From Ignelater luminosus (taxonomy: Eukaryota; Arthropoda; Insecta; Coleoptera; Elateridae), in the NCBI GenBank assembly GCA_011009095.1, contig VTPC01000791.1, positions 528,333 through 592,332 of the forward strand: a stretch of 64,000 nucleotides of DNA, given 5' to 3'. Under the pieces are notes generated by a model. The model did not search any database. It was not told where the DNA came from and saw only the letters and a program-made list of their open reading frames with translations. How positions within the stretch are numbered: position 1 is the first letter of the stretch; the number at the start of each line of letters is the position of its first letter. Positions 1-10,925 of the stretch are shown here, piece by piece. Made by a program: the position numbers and the translations under genes.

Positions 1-900
1 GAAAACTTAACCTTCACTTTGAAATGGTTTAAACTAGTAGAATCTTAGACATTTTAATACTACAACAAAGTCCAATTTGGAATGATCAGTTTAAACTGAT
101 TCGGGTTATTCAAATTTCTAAATAACGAAATGACAAATACAAAAATGAACTTATAAAATTCACTGTTTAACTGACAAGCTATAGTAATAAGATTATTATT
201 GCTTGTCCAAAAAAATTGTTTTCCGCAGGTGATGTTATCTATATTTGATTCCGTTTACGGTCATTTACTTATAAGATGAAGTTTGCCACTAAGAAATTCT
301 TTTTGTAATGAAGTCTATGCTACCCGGAAAACACTTCTGCAAAAGTGGTTGCCTCCTGTTTGAAAATTCCTTTACACATAAATTTTATTTTGAACATTAA
401 TGCCAGTTATTTTTTCCACTAATGAAATTAATTGAGACTTTCTAAGTCATTCAGTAATCAGAACTTACATAATTTGAACGATATCAAATTAAAAGTTGTT
501 TTATAAAATTTATTTAATTCAATAAAACATTTTTTTTACAAAATACATTTTTACAAATGATTTAAAAATATCTTGATTTTCAAAAATATTGCTATATAAC
601 ATGAATCATTTAAATTAAAAGTTTTACGTTGTATGCTCCACATGATCACCATTATTAAGGTATGCAAAACTGAATTCTCCTCTTCATGTTGTCAAAAACA
701 TTTCACAACTGTTGCTGTGTTATCAAAGAAACTCCGAAGGAGTCGTTACTGAATTTGCGAAGTCTGTTTTTAAATTTTGACTTCAGATTTGGATTCTACA
801 TCAAAAACTAAAGATAGCGTGGGGTCTTCGTTTTTTTTTTGATAACTCTTCGGGAACATAGTCAAAATAACCGCCGAAATTTAAAAGATTTTTAAAATCT
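1..900. other. Non-coding intronic sequence, probably inside the alpha-2/delta gene
   Basis: I see no coding exon, RNA gene or clear repeat boundary here. The sequence is AT-rich. It probably belongs to a large intron of the alpha-2/delta gene, because the first exon seen in this window (6837) is not the start of that protein. Confidence 0.5.
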
Positions 901-959
901 TTTTTTACTTTAGAATCGTATTCTACATCAAGAAATAAGAGATACGTATACTTTTAGTT

Positions 960-1640
960 TTTTGATGTTACCTCGGGAACATGGTTAAAATGGTCGCCAG
1001 AATTTGAAAAAAGTAACAAAACGGAGTTCGTTGTGGTGATGCTTTGCATTCCCAAATTTTTTTTTGTATTGCATCTGTGGTGGCATTTTTCAAGTCTTCT
1101 TCTATTGTATGCAGACGTGTACGATATATGGTATTTTTTACGTGCCCAAATAAAAACCAATCTAGGGGAGTGAAGTCAGATGATCTCGGGGCCATCCCGC
1201 TCTGCTTATGATTTTATCTTCATAAAATTCTTTTAAATATGCACGAGTTTGTGCTACGGTATGAGCAGTGGCATTATCATGTTGGTAATATCCCTGTTGT
1301 ATTTCATTATCATGCAGTTGATTTATAATCGTCTGCAAAAGTTCTCTATATGGATTAGCTGTAACAGTATCTTCAAAAAACACGGGACCTATTATCCGTC
1401 TTCTTGGTATTTGTGTTTCACCAATTTTTACAGGATGTAGTGGAGTTTGTAAAAATTCACCAGGAGCTTCTTCTGACCATATTCTATACATGTGCGAGTT
1501 AACGTAGCCGGTAAGACAAAACCAAGCCTCATCACTAAAAAAAAACAAATCTAACACTTCATCATCCCTTAAATTGTTATTAAACCAATGGGAATGTTGT
1601 AGCCGTTTATCATAAATCCACTGGAAGCAATTTCTGCATT
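960..1640 (-). pseudogene. Decayed mariner-like (IS630/Tc1/mariner) transposase
   Basis: The minus strand codes for pieces of a DDE transposase in at least two frames. From the 5' side (1557 downward) I see SDEAWFCLTGYVNSHMYRIW, the first catalytic aspartate block, then YYQHDNATAHTV, the second aspartate block. The third block, SSDFTPLDWFLFGHVKN, is in another frame near 1195-1130. The frame break lies close to 1200. The N-terminal helix-turn-helix part is not recognisable and no terminal repeats are obvious. The copy is inactive. Confidence 0.8.
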
Positions 1641-1879
1641 AGTGAAATCTTGTATGGGTACAATGCAGTTCCCTTTTCAAAGCTTAAGCCTAAAATTCAA
1701 TGGCACAATTAACTTTTTATCTGATATAGGTACTTTACAAAGATAAAATCATGAGTACGTTTCTCGTACCAACCGAATTAGCTGCATTTTGGTGGGACTT
1801 TAAAAAATTTTTAAGGATTTTCTCTGCTAACTTTGGACAACTGTATCATAAAAAATAACGGAATGTTACAGTGTGTTGC

Positions 1880-2330
1880 TATAAATCGGCTAAGTCCACA
1901 TCAGTTACTTCAGGTATTCTTGCATTTTTAATCCGGTTTACTGGCAAAAAAAGCTTCTTCAATCTCACACATTTGCGAATCACATTTCTACTAGAACGTG
2001 TGCTTTTGAGTTTCTATAACCTTTCTCTTAAATAGATTGCAAAACTTGTACCCTAGCATGGGATAACGTCTCCTGTTCTTTTAGTGTTATTACCTTGATA
2101 ATCCTGCTGTTGTCAGGAAGAACATAATTATCTACTTCCATTCCAAAAATAAGCTCAGTTTTAATCCGAAGCCATCCTTGATCATCTTTAAATGGTCTTA
2201 ATTTCTTGATACGACTATCGTCCAATTCACTAAAATGTTTTTCCTGGGTGCGTCGGGAAACGGTCCTTTCAGCCTTTTTCATGTTGAACTTGGCGATTAT
2301 AACAGCAGGTTTCTTCTTCAAACTATCGAG
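1880..2330 (-). pseudogene. BEL/Pao retrotransposon pol remnant (integrase zinc-binding region)
   Basis: Reading the minus strand from 2321, the frame resembles the stretch of BEL/Pao pol just before the integrase core: KKLRPFKDDQGWLRIKTEL, then ITLKEQETLSHARVQVLQSI, and downstream after a stop a CVRLKK-type segment near 1980-1960. The H and C residues fit the HHCC zinc-binding pattern of integrase. The piece is short, has a stop after the first 97 codons, and lacks reverse transcriptase and LTRs. The family is judged from pattern only. Confidence 0.6.
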
Positions 2331-2986
2331 ATAACGAATAACAAGCTAAGTACACATGGCTTCATCAAATTGTTCGTGGCCAACAGAATACTCTTCTTTT
2401 TTTCCTTTATTTATTCTAGATCTGGTTTTGCAACTGACCATGGCCATTTGCTTTCTTTTAACCGCCGATCAACCATAAGTGGTTTTGCAGAACAACCTCT
2501 AGATTCAACTCTTCTGGACCATGCATCCACTGACTGATATCTGTTAGTTCCGGATCTCCTTTACTATTTTGCAACTGTGTTTTTTGTTATTTTATTCTAA
2601 TAATTAGTAAAATTTTATTTTGCACAAAGCATACATTGACATTTCTCCAATAAATAAACAGAAACAAAGACTATATAAATTTACAGAAAACAGAAAATCT
2701 TGATCATATTGACATGCAGGAACCTACAAGGTGATATTTCCCAGGGCCACTGGAAGATTGTCAACCATGTCGAGGTAGACTACATGGCTACTCCCAATCA
2801 TGCGTTCCCAACCTGAAAAATTACTTTTCTAAGTTTGTTAATATTTACTCAAGTTACACCCTGTATATTGTGAAAACTGGGAAAACACTGTCGGGTGACC
2901 TTCAGATTCGTAACAATTAAACAACAGTTGAGTAAATATGTAGTCATAAAGTTAGTAGGATCTCCTTCAGAAAATAGTATTTTATA

Positions 2987-4814
2987 CAGGGTGACCCAAC
3001 AAAAACGAAACTGACTGAATAACTCCTACGAAAATAATTTGTCAAAAAAACGCAACAACACGTCGATTTGTATTGGAGAGGAAGACATTTTTTGACGTAC
3101 ATTTCTAACAATAAACTTCAACCCCCTAGGGGGGAGCGCCAACCCCTCAGAAATCTCTAAAAAGAAGGGGGTTCAAGTGCACATCATTAGAAGAGCCTTT
3201 CAGTTTTTCATATTCGGATGATTTGTTTGGAAGATACAAGGTGACATTAAGTTAAAATTTAATTTGTTGTCATTTTGTTTAATTTGACACTTACAAACTG
3301 TTAACCAGTAGTAAGATGCTTATTAAAATGTGTCTAGAAAAATAATGCAACATAAATCAACCTAATGAATGTTCAAAATCCTGACCACCAACATCCATAC
3401 AATGATTATGTTCAAAACGTTGTCGTACATTCTGGGGCATTTGTTGAATTATTTATTAGCATTCGTTGACCATACGTTGACGTAAATCTTCTAATGAAGC
3501 TGGTTGCTTTGCTTCAATTTTACTTTTTAAGTGATCTCATAAAAAGAAGTCTAGCGGCGACAAATCCGGAAACCGAGAATGCCATTCGATCGCGTCTCCC
3601 CCTCCAATCCAACGACCTGGGAAATACTCACGAACGTAAAGTGCAAAATGTGGAGGAGTCCCGTCTTGTTGAAATATCAACTGAATGATCATCCAGGTAA
3701 AGATGATTTCAGTTAGTACTGGATCGATGAGATTCTGCAGCAATTCCAAATATATATCTGCAGTCAAATTTCAGCTAGGAAAAAAAAAGCCAAAAATGCT
3801 TGCTCAAACATTTAACTTTTTTGGTCGTTATGTATGGGCATCATGAAATATTCTTGGATTCGAATCTACCCAATAGCGATAATTATGACGATTTACCGTA
3901 CCATTTACAGAAAAAAGAGCATTCATTGGAAAAACAGACATTAAATAGAAAATTTGGATTATTCGTCGCTCGTTCACCTCACAGAATTGCAAACGACGGC
4001 CAAAGTCGTTTTCATTAAATTTCTGTAGCAACTGAGTCTTGTATGGGTAAAACTTGTGGTGTTTTAAAATTCGTTGAATGCTTGTTCTAGTAACACCAGA
4101 AACAGCAGACAATTTTCTCCTACTCACTCGTACTCAGAATCGCCACTTTCACTCCTTTATTTCTCAGTATTTCTCTTCTTATTGGCCACGGATCCGGTTT
4201 CCTGGATTTTGCCACTAACTCTAAAACACACTTGCGACCTACATGCTTATTTGCATGTCGTTGATTGAACAACTCGGCAGTTCTGTTTGCATTTTCATTA
4301 TCTCCAAAAAAAAGTGCAATCATTTTAATCCCTTCTGCAATCGAGTAATCCATCATAATGTAAATTTTTCTTAATTTACAACAACAAACACTAGAAAATT
4401 CACTTGCCGCTCACACTAGGAAAATAAAAAATAAACATGACAGACTTGTCTAGAGTGAATGCAAGATTGCCAAATTAAATGAGAACAAATGTCAAATGTA
4501 AAAATTTGAAGATCATGAAACATTCTGTTTTAGATTTCACACCCTGCATCTTTCAAACAAATCGACCAAATTTAAAAGTTCAAACGGGGCCATGTAGAAT
4601 ATTGAAAGGTCTAATGATGTACCACTTGAACCCCCTTCCCATTAGAAGTTTCTGAGTGGTTGACGCCCCCCCCCCTAGGGGTTTAGTTTAGGGTTCGAAT
4701 TGTACATCAAAAAGCGTTTCTCCCCCAATACAAATCGACGTGTTTATGCGTTTTTTCAAAAAATTACTTTTGTGGGAGTTATTCAGTCTGTTTCGTTTTC
4801 GTTGGGCCACCCTG
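2987..4814 (-). mobile_element. Mariner-like element with long (about 255-bp) terminal inverted repeats
   Basis: The ends read CAGGGTGACCCAACAAAAAC at 2987 and, inverted, CAGGGTGGCCCAACGAAAAC at 4814. Both are flanked by TA (2985-2986 and 4815-4816), the target duplication of the mariner superfamily. The inverted similarity runs inward to about 3241 and 4555, which is unusually long. It includes a run rich in C and G (CCCCCTAGGGG) and a shared segment that reads TCGATTTGTATTGG inward from each end. A broken transposase lies between on the minus strand. The arms have diverged by many substitutions and small indels, so the insertion is old. Confidence 0.85.
3537..4356 (-). pseudogene. Broken mariner-like transposase inside the 2987-4814 element
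   Basis: The start (MMDYSIAEGIKMIALFFGDN, from 4356) is the N-terminal helix-turn-helix of insect mariner-like transposases whose first lines resemble DUF4817. A second frame (4127-3828) carries LSAVSGVTRTSIQRILK, the second helix-turn-helix, and ends in NALFSVNG where the first catalytic Asp-Glu should be; the Asp is lost. A third frame (3767-3537) has FQQDGTPPHFALYVREYFPG and RFPDLSPLDFFL, the second and third catalytic blocks. At least two frameshifts separate the pieces. It cannot make an active enzyme. Confidence 0.85.
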
Positions 4815-4913
4815 TACATATTTGTTAACTTTTATACTTTTTTTTTGTAAACACTGAAGCACTTTTCTTGGTTTTTTAATATATGTTTTAATTACTAGCT
4901 GTGTTTAATTGTA

Positions 4914-6199
4914 TACAGTTTGTCTTAGGCTACTAGGAACATAGCCACTATTGTTATATGCGTATCCAAGGTTATGAAACAATAGTTACAAAGCTCGTAC
5001 CGTAAAAAAAACCATAGAAACCAATTAAGAATTAAAGAAACTTATATTAAAAGCATTTTGGTAATCTGAGATTATTTAATAACTATAAAAATACAAAAAA
5101 TAGGTATTTGCAATAAAGAAATTCTAAATTATTTAACTCTCCAAAAAATACGAAGATTCTACAATCTAATTTTACATTTACAATAAACTTTCAAATAAGA
5201 CGCCTTCCTGAGCCAAACAATAGCCCAGGCAATCCTAAAATCCTTTTCTAACATTTCTTAATATTAGAGGAGTGACAGAGTTAATAGATGATTTTTTCTC
5301 ATATGCACCCTTATTTCTTTATGGCGATAAATAACATTTTTAATATGCCCCATAAAAGAAGTCAGATAAATCAGGCGACCTTGGCGGGCAGCTGATCCTT
5401 TTTCTAGGAATTCTTAAGCAGTTAGGAAAAGTATTATTTAAAAATTCCTGTACTTCCGCAGTTTCATGAGCAGAACCATCTCCATAACCGTTTCGCAGAC
5501 ATTCATTCTTCTCATTTGATCTTCAGGAAATAATATTGTTGAGTTTTCTCAATTTATAATTGTTTTCTTTCAAAATTTTGCAGACGGTATCTTTGCTAAT
5601 GTCTAAAACCTCATTAGTTTGCCTAATTGCAGCACCTATAGCTATCTGCTGATTTTCTGCTTCCTCCGTTTTGTCACAAACAGTTCTATTTTTATGAAGT
5701 TTTGGTGAAACACATCCAAACTTTTCAAAGTTTAAAATTATTTTGCTAATGGTTGTAACCGACGGTGGAGGTCAGATTTCAAACATATTAACTAGTAAAT
5801 TAGTTACGTCACGATAAGAATTTTCCAAATAATACCATTTTACAACTTGTACTTTTTCTGGAATCTAATAAACAGCAATCTTTGTGAGAAACTCAATTAA
5901 AAAAATTAATAACAATGATAACACAAGTAACAAAATCAAATTGTTAAAATTCTCAGATTGCCATATCATGACATTCTTTTTTAATTTAGTCAAGGGTACA
6001 TACTAGTTTTGTAATTGTTATTAAAACAATCATATTAAACAGCAAGTTTCCGTTATCTAGACTATGTAAGTACGTAAAAGCCCGAGACAAGCTGTATTTT
6101 GTTTATTTTTAGTGATTTCATTGTTAACGATCGTATCATAACCTTGGATACACATACAACAATAGCGGCTATGTTCCTAGTAGCCTAAGACAAACTGTA
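4914..6199 (-). mobile_element. Second TIR element of the mariner type with decayed transposase
   Basis: The sequence TACAGTTTGTCTTAGGCTAC at 4914 is repeated inverted at 6199 (GTAGCCTAAGACAAACTGTA). The inverted similarity extends about 75 bp inward and includes GGAACATAGCC. TA dinucleotides flank both ends. Between them, translation of the minus strand from about 5870 to 5350 gives fragments such as VVKWYYLENSYRDVT, an ISKDTVCKILKE helix-turn-helix and a SCPPRSPDLS-type motif, with several stops. Most of the catalytic core is deleted, so this is a non-autonomous relic. Confidence 0.75.
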
Positions 6200-6836
6200 T
6201 ACAGTTTCCTTATCCCACGCTCAAGGCCACCCTCTGAGATTAGCTGACCTAAGACCAAAAGAGTCACAGTTTAAAATTAAGTTCTTGTAACGCAAAGGTT
6301 ACGTTACCAGATGATATGGCCATGATGACAGCAAACATAACAAGTACAGGTCAGTTAACTAAGATACAGCCAAAGTATAAAGAGCCGTAGATCGTGGTAG
6401 AAATGATTCCATGTGAATATCAAGTGTTGAGAGAACAGAAGAACGATATTATCCAATCACAGTTAATCTGTCGCAATTAAAACTATATAAGAGTTATGAA
6501 AAAACTGAGACTGAAGATTCACTGTCCGAAGGTAGCGTTGAAGAAGAAACAAAAGAGAAAAAAGACCAGAATAAAAGTATCGAGAGTTAATAGTTTCTTT
6601 TTCACTTTTTTCCAATAATAAAAATAAAACTTGACGAAATTCGAAAAAAATAAACCTTCGCCTGTAAATCAAAAACAAAAGAGGTATAAATTCTGATTTC
6701 ACCAATGAACTTGGCAGGAAAACCTAGATCAGTAGCGTGTATTCAGTTTCTGTTTTTTTTTCTGTTTTCTGAAATCCCTGCATTTACTAATTTGTTGTTG
6801 CTTCATTGATTTATATTATTATCTCTCTTTTTACAG
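6200..6836. other. Intronic sequence without recognised feature
   Basis: No conserved coding segment is seen. A pyrimidine-rich stretch ending TTTTTACAG at 6836 serves as the acceptor of the first alpha-2/delta exon in the window. Confidence 0.5.
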
Positions 6837-8564
6837 GCGCTATTGTAAACACTATGGAGAGAAAAGAATACATTTCAAAAGCCCGGAAAACGAATTGAGA
6901 TATTTCTTAAACCGATTGAAACAATCTAATTGGAAGTGGAGTAGATTTTGTGAGTAACTCACTTAAGATCTGGTTGAATATAAACCAAAAGATTTTTAAT
7001 TCTCTAGCTAATTAACCTTGTCCTTACCGTTTGTTTTATGTTATTTGAATTAAATTAGTTTCTCATCTATAATTTTAAGTAATTTTATACCTTATCAGTT
7101 TATAACGTGTAAATAGCGCGTTAACCCACTGATCTTAATTTTTTTTTAATCTGTGACTTTAAAGATATTTCTAACTATAAAATTCCGCTTTAATTTAATT
7201 ATGTAGATTTTATTGAAATTTATCTACAAATCGCCACTCTTGCTTTTTATTCATTTTGTATGCTTGCTTTACTCTTGTTCTGCTTTCGCTTGTTGTTCTT
7301 CTTTATAGCTTCTTCTCGACGCTTATGTTGTTGCTTAATTAAAATGTAATTATAATTTAAGGCTGTGTTTCAGGTAACCAAGGTCTGGTAAAGTTATTTA
7401 TATTGGATGCAAAGATAACGCAATGGTACGAAGAACATGACACACATGCGATGTAAGTTTTATGAAATCACATTAAACGGCTTAATTTTTTTCATCCTTA
7501 TTATTGAGATTTATGTAAAAAATTACTGAACAATATATTTAGTTAGTTCATATTCAATTTATACCAAAAAAACCGTTTGTGTACTTTCTTCGTAGGATGC
7601 TTTGCATTTGAGTAATATTGAGACATTTATATAACAATCTAAACAACAATCAGTTATTGCAAATATTTCTTTTCAGAAAAGATAAAATAAGAATCTACAA
7701 CGTTAGAATTGTATTTATGGCGACTCATACTGGATTAACCAGATGGAAAAGTTATGTCTTTAATGACACAGAACCGTAAGTAACTCTAACATTATCACTG
7801 TTCATTAACTAAAATCAGCAGAATAATAATAATTATTTATTCAGGGAATTTATCAGAACTAACAACAAAGCTATTGATGAAATATGGTACAAAAGATCTA
7901 TCGAATACAATTATGATAGTCCAAGAAGTTTTATATACTCGGTGCCCTCTATACAAAGTATTAAACATTATTGAACATGGTTTTTAAAATAAAATGCATA
8001 CTATTATTTTAGGAAATATCAGCGAAAGTCTTATTACTGCAACCAGCAGCGTTTTCGCGGAAACTAAAGGTCTTAAAGCACCAGCTGCTGTTGTAGGTTT
8101 TCAGTTCGATCATTCTGTTTTAAACTCCATGTTGGTAGATTTAGCAAGACCAGTACGTATTTTGTATTTACTATTATATTTCTTTTCTTTTTTTTCTATG
8201 GATTGAAGGATTATTATTGTTCTTATTATTAGTATGAGTTTTTATCAAATTTGATTTATTTTGATTTAGATTTGACAAAAAGCTCCATACACAAAATTTA
8301 AAGTAGAAAGGGAAAAAACCTGCTCTGTTTTAGTGTTATTCTGCAGATCTAAGCTGCTTTATATTAGACAACAACGCCTATATATTGGTATCGAAACAAG
8401 ATGCAAATGTTGGACGCTTTTTTGGTAGCGTTCGCCCAAAAACAATGCATTTACTGGTTGAAGACGGGATATATCATAAAACGCGTATTTTTGACTATCA
8501 AAGTATATGCTACAAGGATCCTCCACAACCAAAATCACGTTCGCCTGCTTACAAGGTCTCTCCG
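6837..8564 (+). CDS. CACNA2D: Calcium channel alpha-2/delta subunit, extracellular exons (six exons)
   Basis: Alpha-2/delta is an extracellular, membrane-anchored auxiliary subunit that controls trafficking of voltage-gated calcium channels and synapse function. Exons read from GT-AG sites are 6837-6949, 7374-7452, 7677-7775, 7845-7957, 8013-8152 and 8334-8564, and every junction keeps phase. Diagnostic blocks: VKLFILDAKITQWYEEHD; VFMATHTGLTRWKSYVFND followed by EIWYKRSIEYNYDSPRSF (typical of the region after the VWA and Cache domains); GLKAPAAVVGFQFDHSVLNS; CFILDNNAYILVSK; and IFDYQSICYKDPPQPKSRS, matching the conserved YDYQSVC stretch of animal alpha-2/delta proteins. The VWA domain with its MIDAS site and the signal peptide are not in the window and must lie to the left. 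Which insect paralogue this is cannot be decided here. Confidence 0.93.
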
Positions 8565-8974
8565 GTAAGTACCAAAGCTGTTATACGCATACCTGATGCT
8601 TAATTGTCTATTTAAAACAGTGTGATGTGTGCAAATATCGATGAGTCCATCACAAAGACGAAATGATAGTCTGGAGGACACAAATATTTTGATCTTATTT
8701 TATAGTTTTATATTTTTCGTATTTCGCGCCCCCTTTTTTTGCCTTGAATAATTCTGCACCCCTTTTATAATATAAAATAACCCAATACGCGGGAATTTAA
8801 ACTTGATTTGGCAACGCTGGGTATCGCTGCCGATATAGTGCATTCGTAAGTGTTACCTGAATGTTAGCGGCAGATACCGATGAGTCTCGAACTTTCTGGA
8901 TTTTAAATACGCGACTATAAAAGCAGCGCGTCTGCTCGTGAGTTACGTGTTACGTAAGAGACTGAATCACTGGA

Positions 8975-9603
8975 GTTCTAACGCTGAAAAGAAATTGTAT
9001 ATTTAGGTACACAACACCCAGAACTAGTGATATTCCTATTACAAAATCAAAAACACGAAAATATGACCAAGCGTACTTAAACTTCAGTTTTACGAACACT
9101 GGAATAAGTGGTGTTGTTTGTTTCAAAATTTTGGCTGCAGATAGCATAAAACCGAATAAACTGTAGAAGCATTTAGAAACCCCGCACAATGAATATATCG
9201 GTAAGCCCCGTGAATTTTTTGCAGAGAAACTCGGATCTTTCGAGGAACAAAAGTCAAATTTCCACAAAGTTCTCACAGTAAAAGAAAGAACTTTATTGGC
9301 ATCGTACAAAGTGGCCTATAAAATAGCCAAATGTAAAAAGTGACATACTATTGCAGAGCTACTTATTCTACCAGCTGCTATAGACATTGCAGAAACAATG
9401 TTTGGTGAAAGCTATGCTAAACAACTTAAGAAGATTCCTCTGCCAGATGATACAATTTGCCGAAGAATTAACGATATATCTGTGAATATTCAGCACAAGC
9501 TTAAATCTGAATTAATTGAAAAATTATTTGCCATACAACTTGATGAAGCGACAGACAGCAGTAGCAATTCCCATTTGATTTGCTATTTCAGATTTTGTTA
9601 GTC
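8975..9603 (+). pseudogene. ZBED/FAM200-like hAT transposase N-terminal fragment
   Basis: The + strand reads, with two or three interruptions, KTRKYDQAYLNFSFT, then a Cys/His zinc-finger remnant (VVCFKILAADS, later KHLETPHNEY), KPREFFAEKLGSFEEQKSNF, ILPAAIDIAETMFGES, ICRRINDISVNIQHKL and ..LFAIQLDEATDSSSNSHLIC. This is the BED zinc finger and start of the RNase H-like core (LDE/DEATD) of ZBED5/FAM200-type hAT transposases. The frame stops at 9601 and the catalytic remainder and dimerisation domain are missing. The minus-strand open frame over 8950-9309 is only its shadow. Confidence 0.75.
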
Positions 9604-9609
9604 ATTGCG

Positions 9610-10350
9610 CGGTCTGACCCAAAGCTCGAGTTTAAGTCGAACCGGGCTTCAGTTTAAAAATCTGCCGGGTTCGATCGGGGCTATCGGGCATCCCGAACCT
9701 GTCAAGTCGTTTGATCTTATTTGGCCTTTTGGTTCTCTCAAACCTGTCGGCCCTTTGCCAAAACGCTGAAAGGGTAATTTAGCAGACAATCTTCTGCTCA
9801 AATCTGAAGAGGAAGATACGAGATTTCATAAAATGCACATATTCTCTGTTAGGTTTCATCCAACAATGAACGAAGTGTTAATATCAGGAGAGTAGGATGA
9901 TTCTGTTAAATTAAAAACATTAATAAACCGATGTCTTTCGGTATTAGACCGTACCATTTTCGAACTATAAATACACCCAAAACTCACTTTCATAAAGAGC
10001 TTCCTCAGAAGACTAAAGAAAAGCACGGCAACGTGGTGTGTCAACCGTACTAGAGAAGAAATTCTGGTAGAAGCCTACATGGGTCAGGCTTTTTGGTTGG
10101 GCTTCATTTTAAAAATGTATCGGCCTACGTTGAGTCAATCGTATCGCCCGACCCTTACAGGCCGTTCAGGCCTGTCCGGTCTTTCAGCTTTATCTGGCGG
10201 TTCGGACCTGCACCGCTTTTTGGGCCTGTCGGATCGTTTAATCTCATCGCGCATATTTTTGGTCTATCAAGCCTGTCGGACCTCTCGTGGTTATCGTCCC
10301 TTTCCGGGCATCCCGAGCCTGTCGGGTCTTTTCGTCTTATCGAGCCCTTT
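9610..10350 (+). repeat. GC-rich degenerate minisatellite with CCTGTCGG core, copy 1
   Basis: The stretch is built of diverged repeats of a sequence like GGCCTGTCGGGTCTTTCG. It begins with a flank (CCCAAAGCTCG...TTCAGTTTAAAAAT) that recurs near 53760-53820. The repeats are interrupted at about 9770-10100 by unrelated AT-richer DNA. The same repeat forms a longer array at 52800-53600. The base composition contrasts sharply with the AT-rich surroundings. Confidence 0.75.
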
Positions 10351-10369
10351 TTTAGTCTTCTATTACAAC

Positions 10370-10917
10370 TTTTAAGTAATGAATGGTTGCTTTGAAAGAC
10401 AGAGCTGTTTTTTTACTTAAAAGTGCTGGCGAACGCGTACATATGTGTTACGTAAGCTGTTACGTAAGTTCTAAGAAACTCCAATTAGAACTTTCAAATA
10501 ATTAATGGCTGCTTTGAAAGACAGAGCTGGTTTTTTTTACTTAAAAGTGCTGGCGAACGCGTACATATGTGTTACGTAAGTTCTAAGAAACTCCAATTAG
10601 AACTTTCAAGTAATTAACGGCTGCTTTGAAAGACAGAACCGGTTTTTTTTACTTAAAAGTGCTGGCGAACGCGTACATATGTGTTACGTAAGCTGTTACG
10701 TAAGTTCTAAGAAACTCCAATTAGAACTTTCAAGTAATTAACGGCTGCTTTGAAAGACAGAACTGGTTTTTTTTACTTAAAAATGCTGGCGAACGTGTAC
10801 ATATGTGTTACGTAAGCAGTTACGTAAGTTCTAAGTAATTCCAATTAGAACATTCAAGTAATTAATAGTTACTTTGAATAACAGGGCTGTTTTTTTTACT
10901 AAAAGTGCTGCCGAAGG
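10370..10917 (+). repeat. Satellite array, left part (112- or 124-bp units)
   Basis: Successive units contain GGCTGCTTTGAAAGACAGAG, a T run, ACTTAAAAGTGCTGGCGAAC, CATATGTGTTACGTAAG and AACTCCAATTAGAACTTTCA. The CATATGTG marker recurs near 10441, 10565, 10677 and 10801, so spacing alternates 124, 112, 124. The 12-bp difference is presence or absence of a second GTTACGTAAGCT-like block. The array is cut by the hAT element and continues at 13739. Confidence 0.95.
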
Positions 10918-10925
10918 TGTACATA

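Noticed and set aside
8950..9309. 119-codon minus-strand open frame
   Set aside because: It is the antisense shadow of the ZBED/hAT fragment read on the + strand.
10079..10395. Two overlapping open frames of about 100 codons rich in SGLSG
   Set aside because: They come from the minisatellite units.
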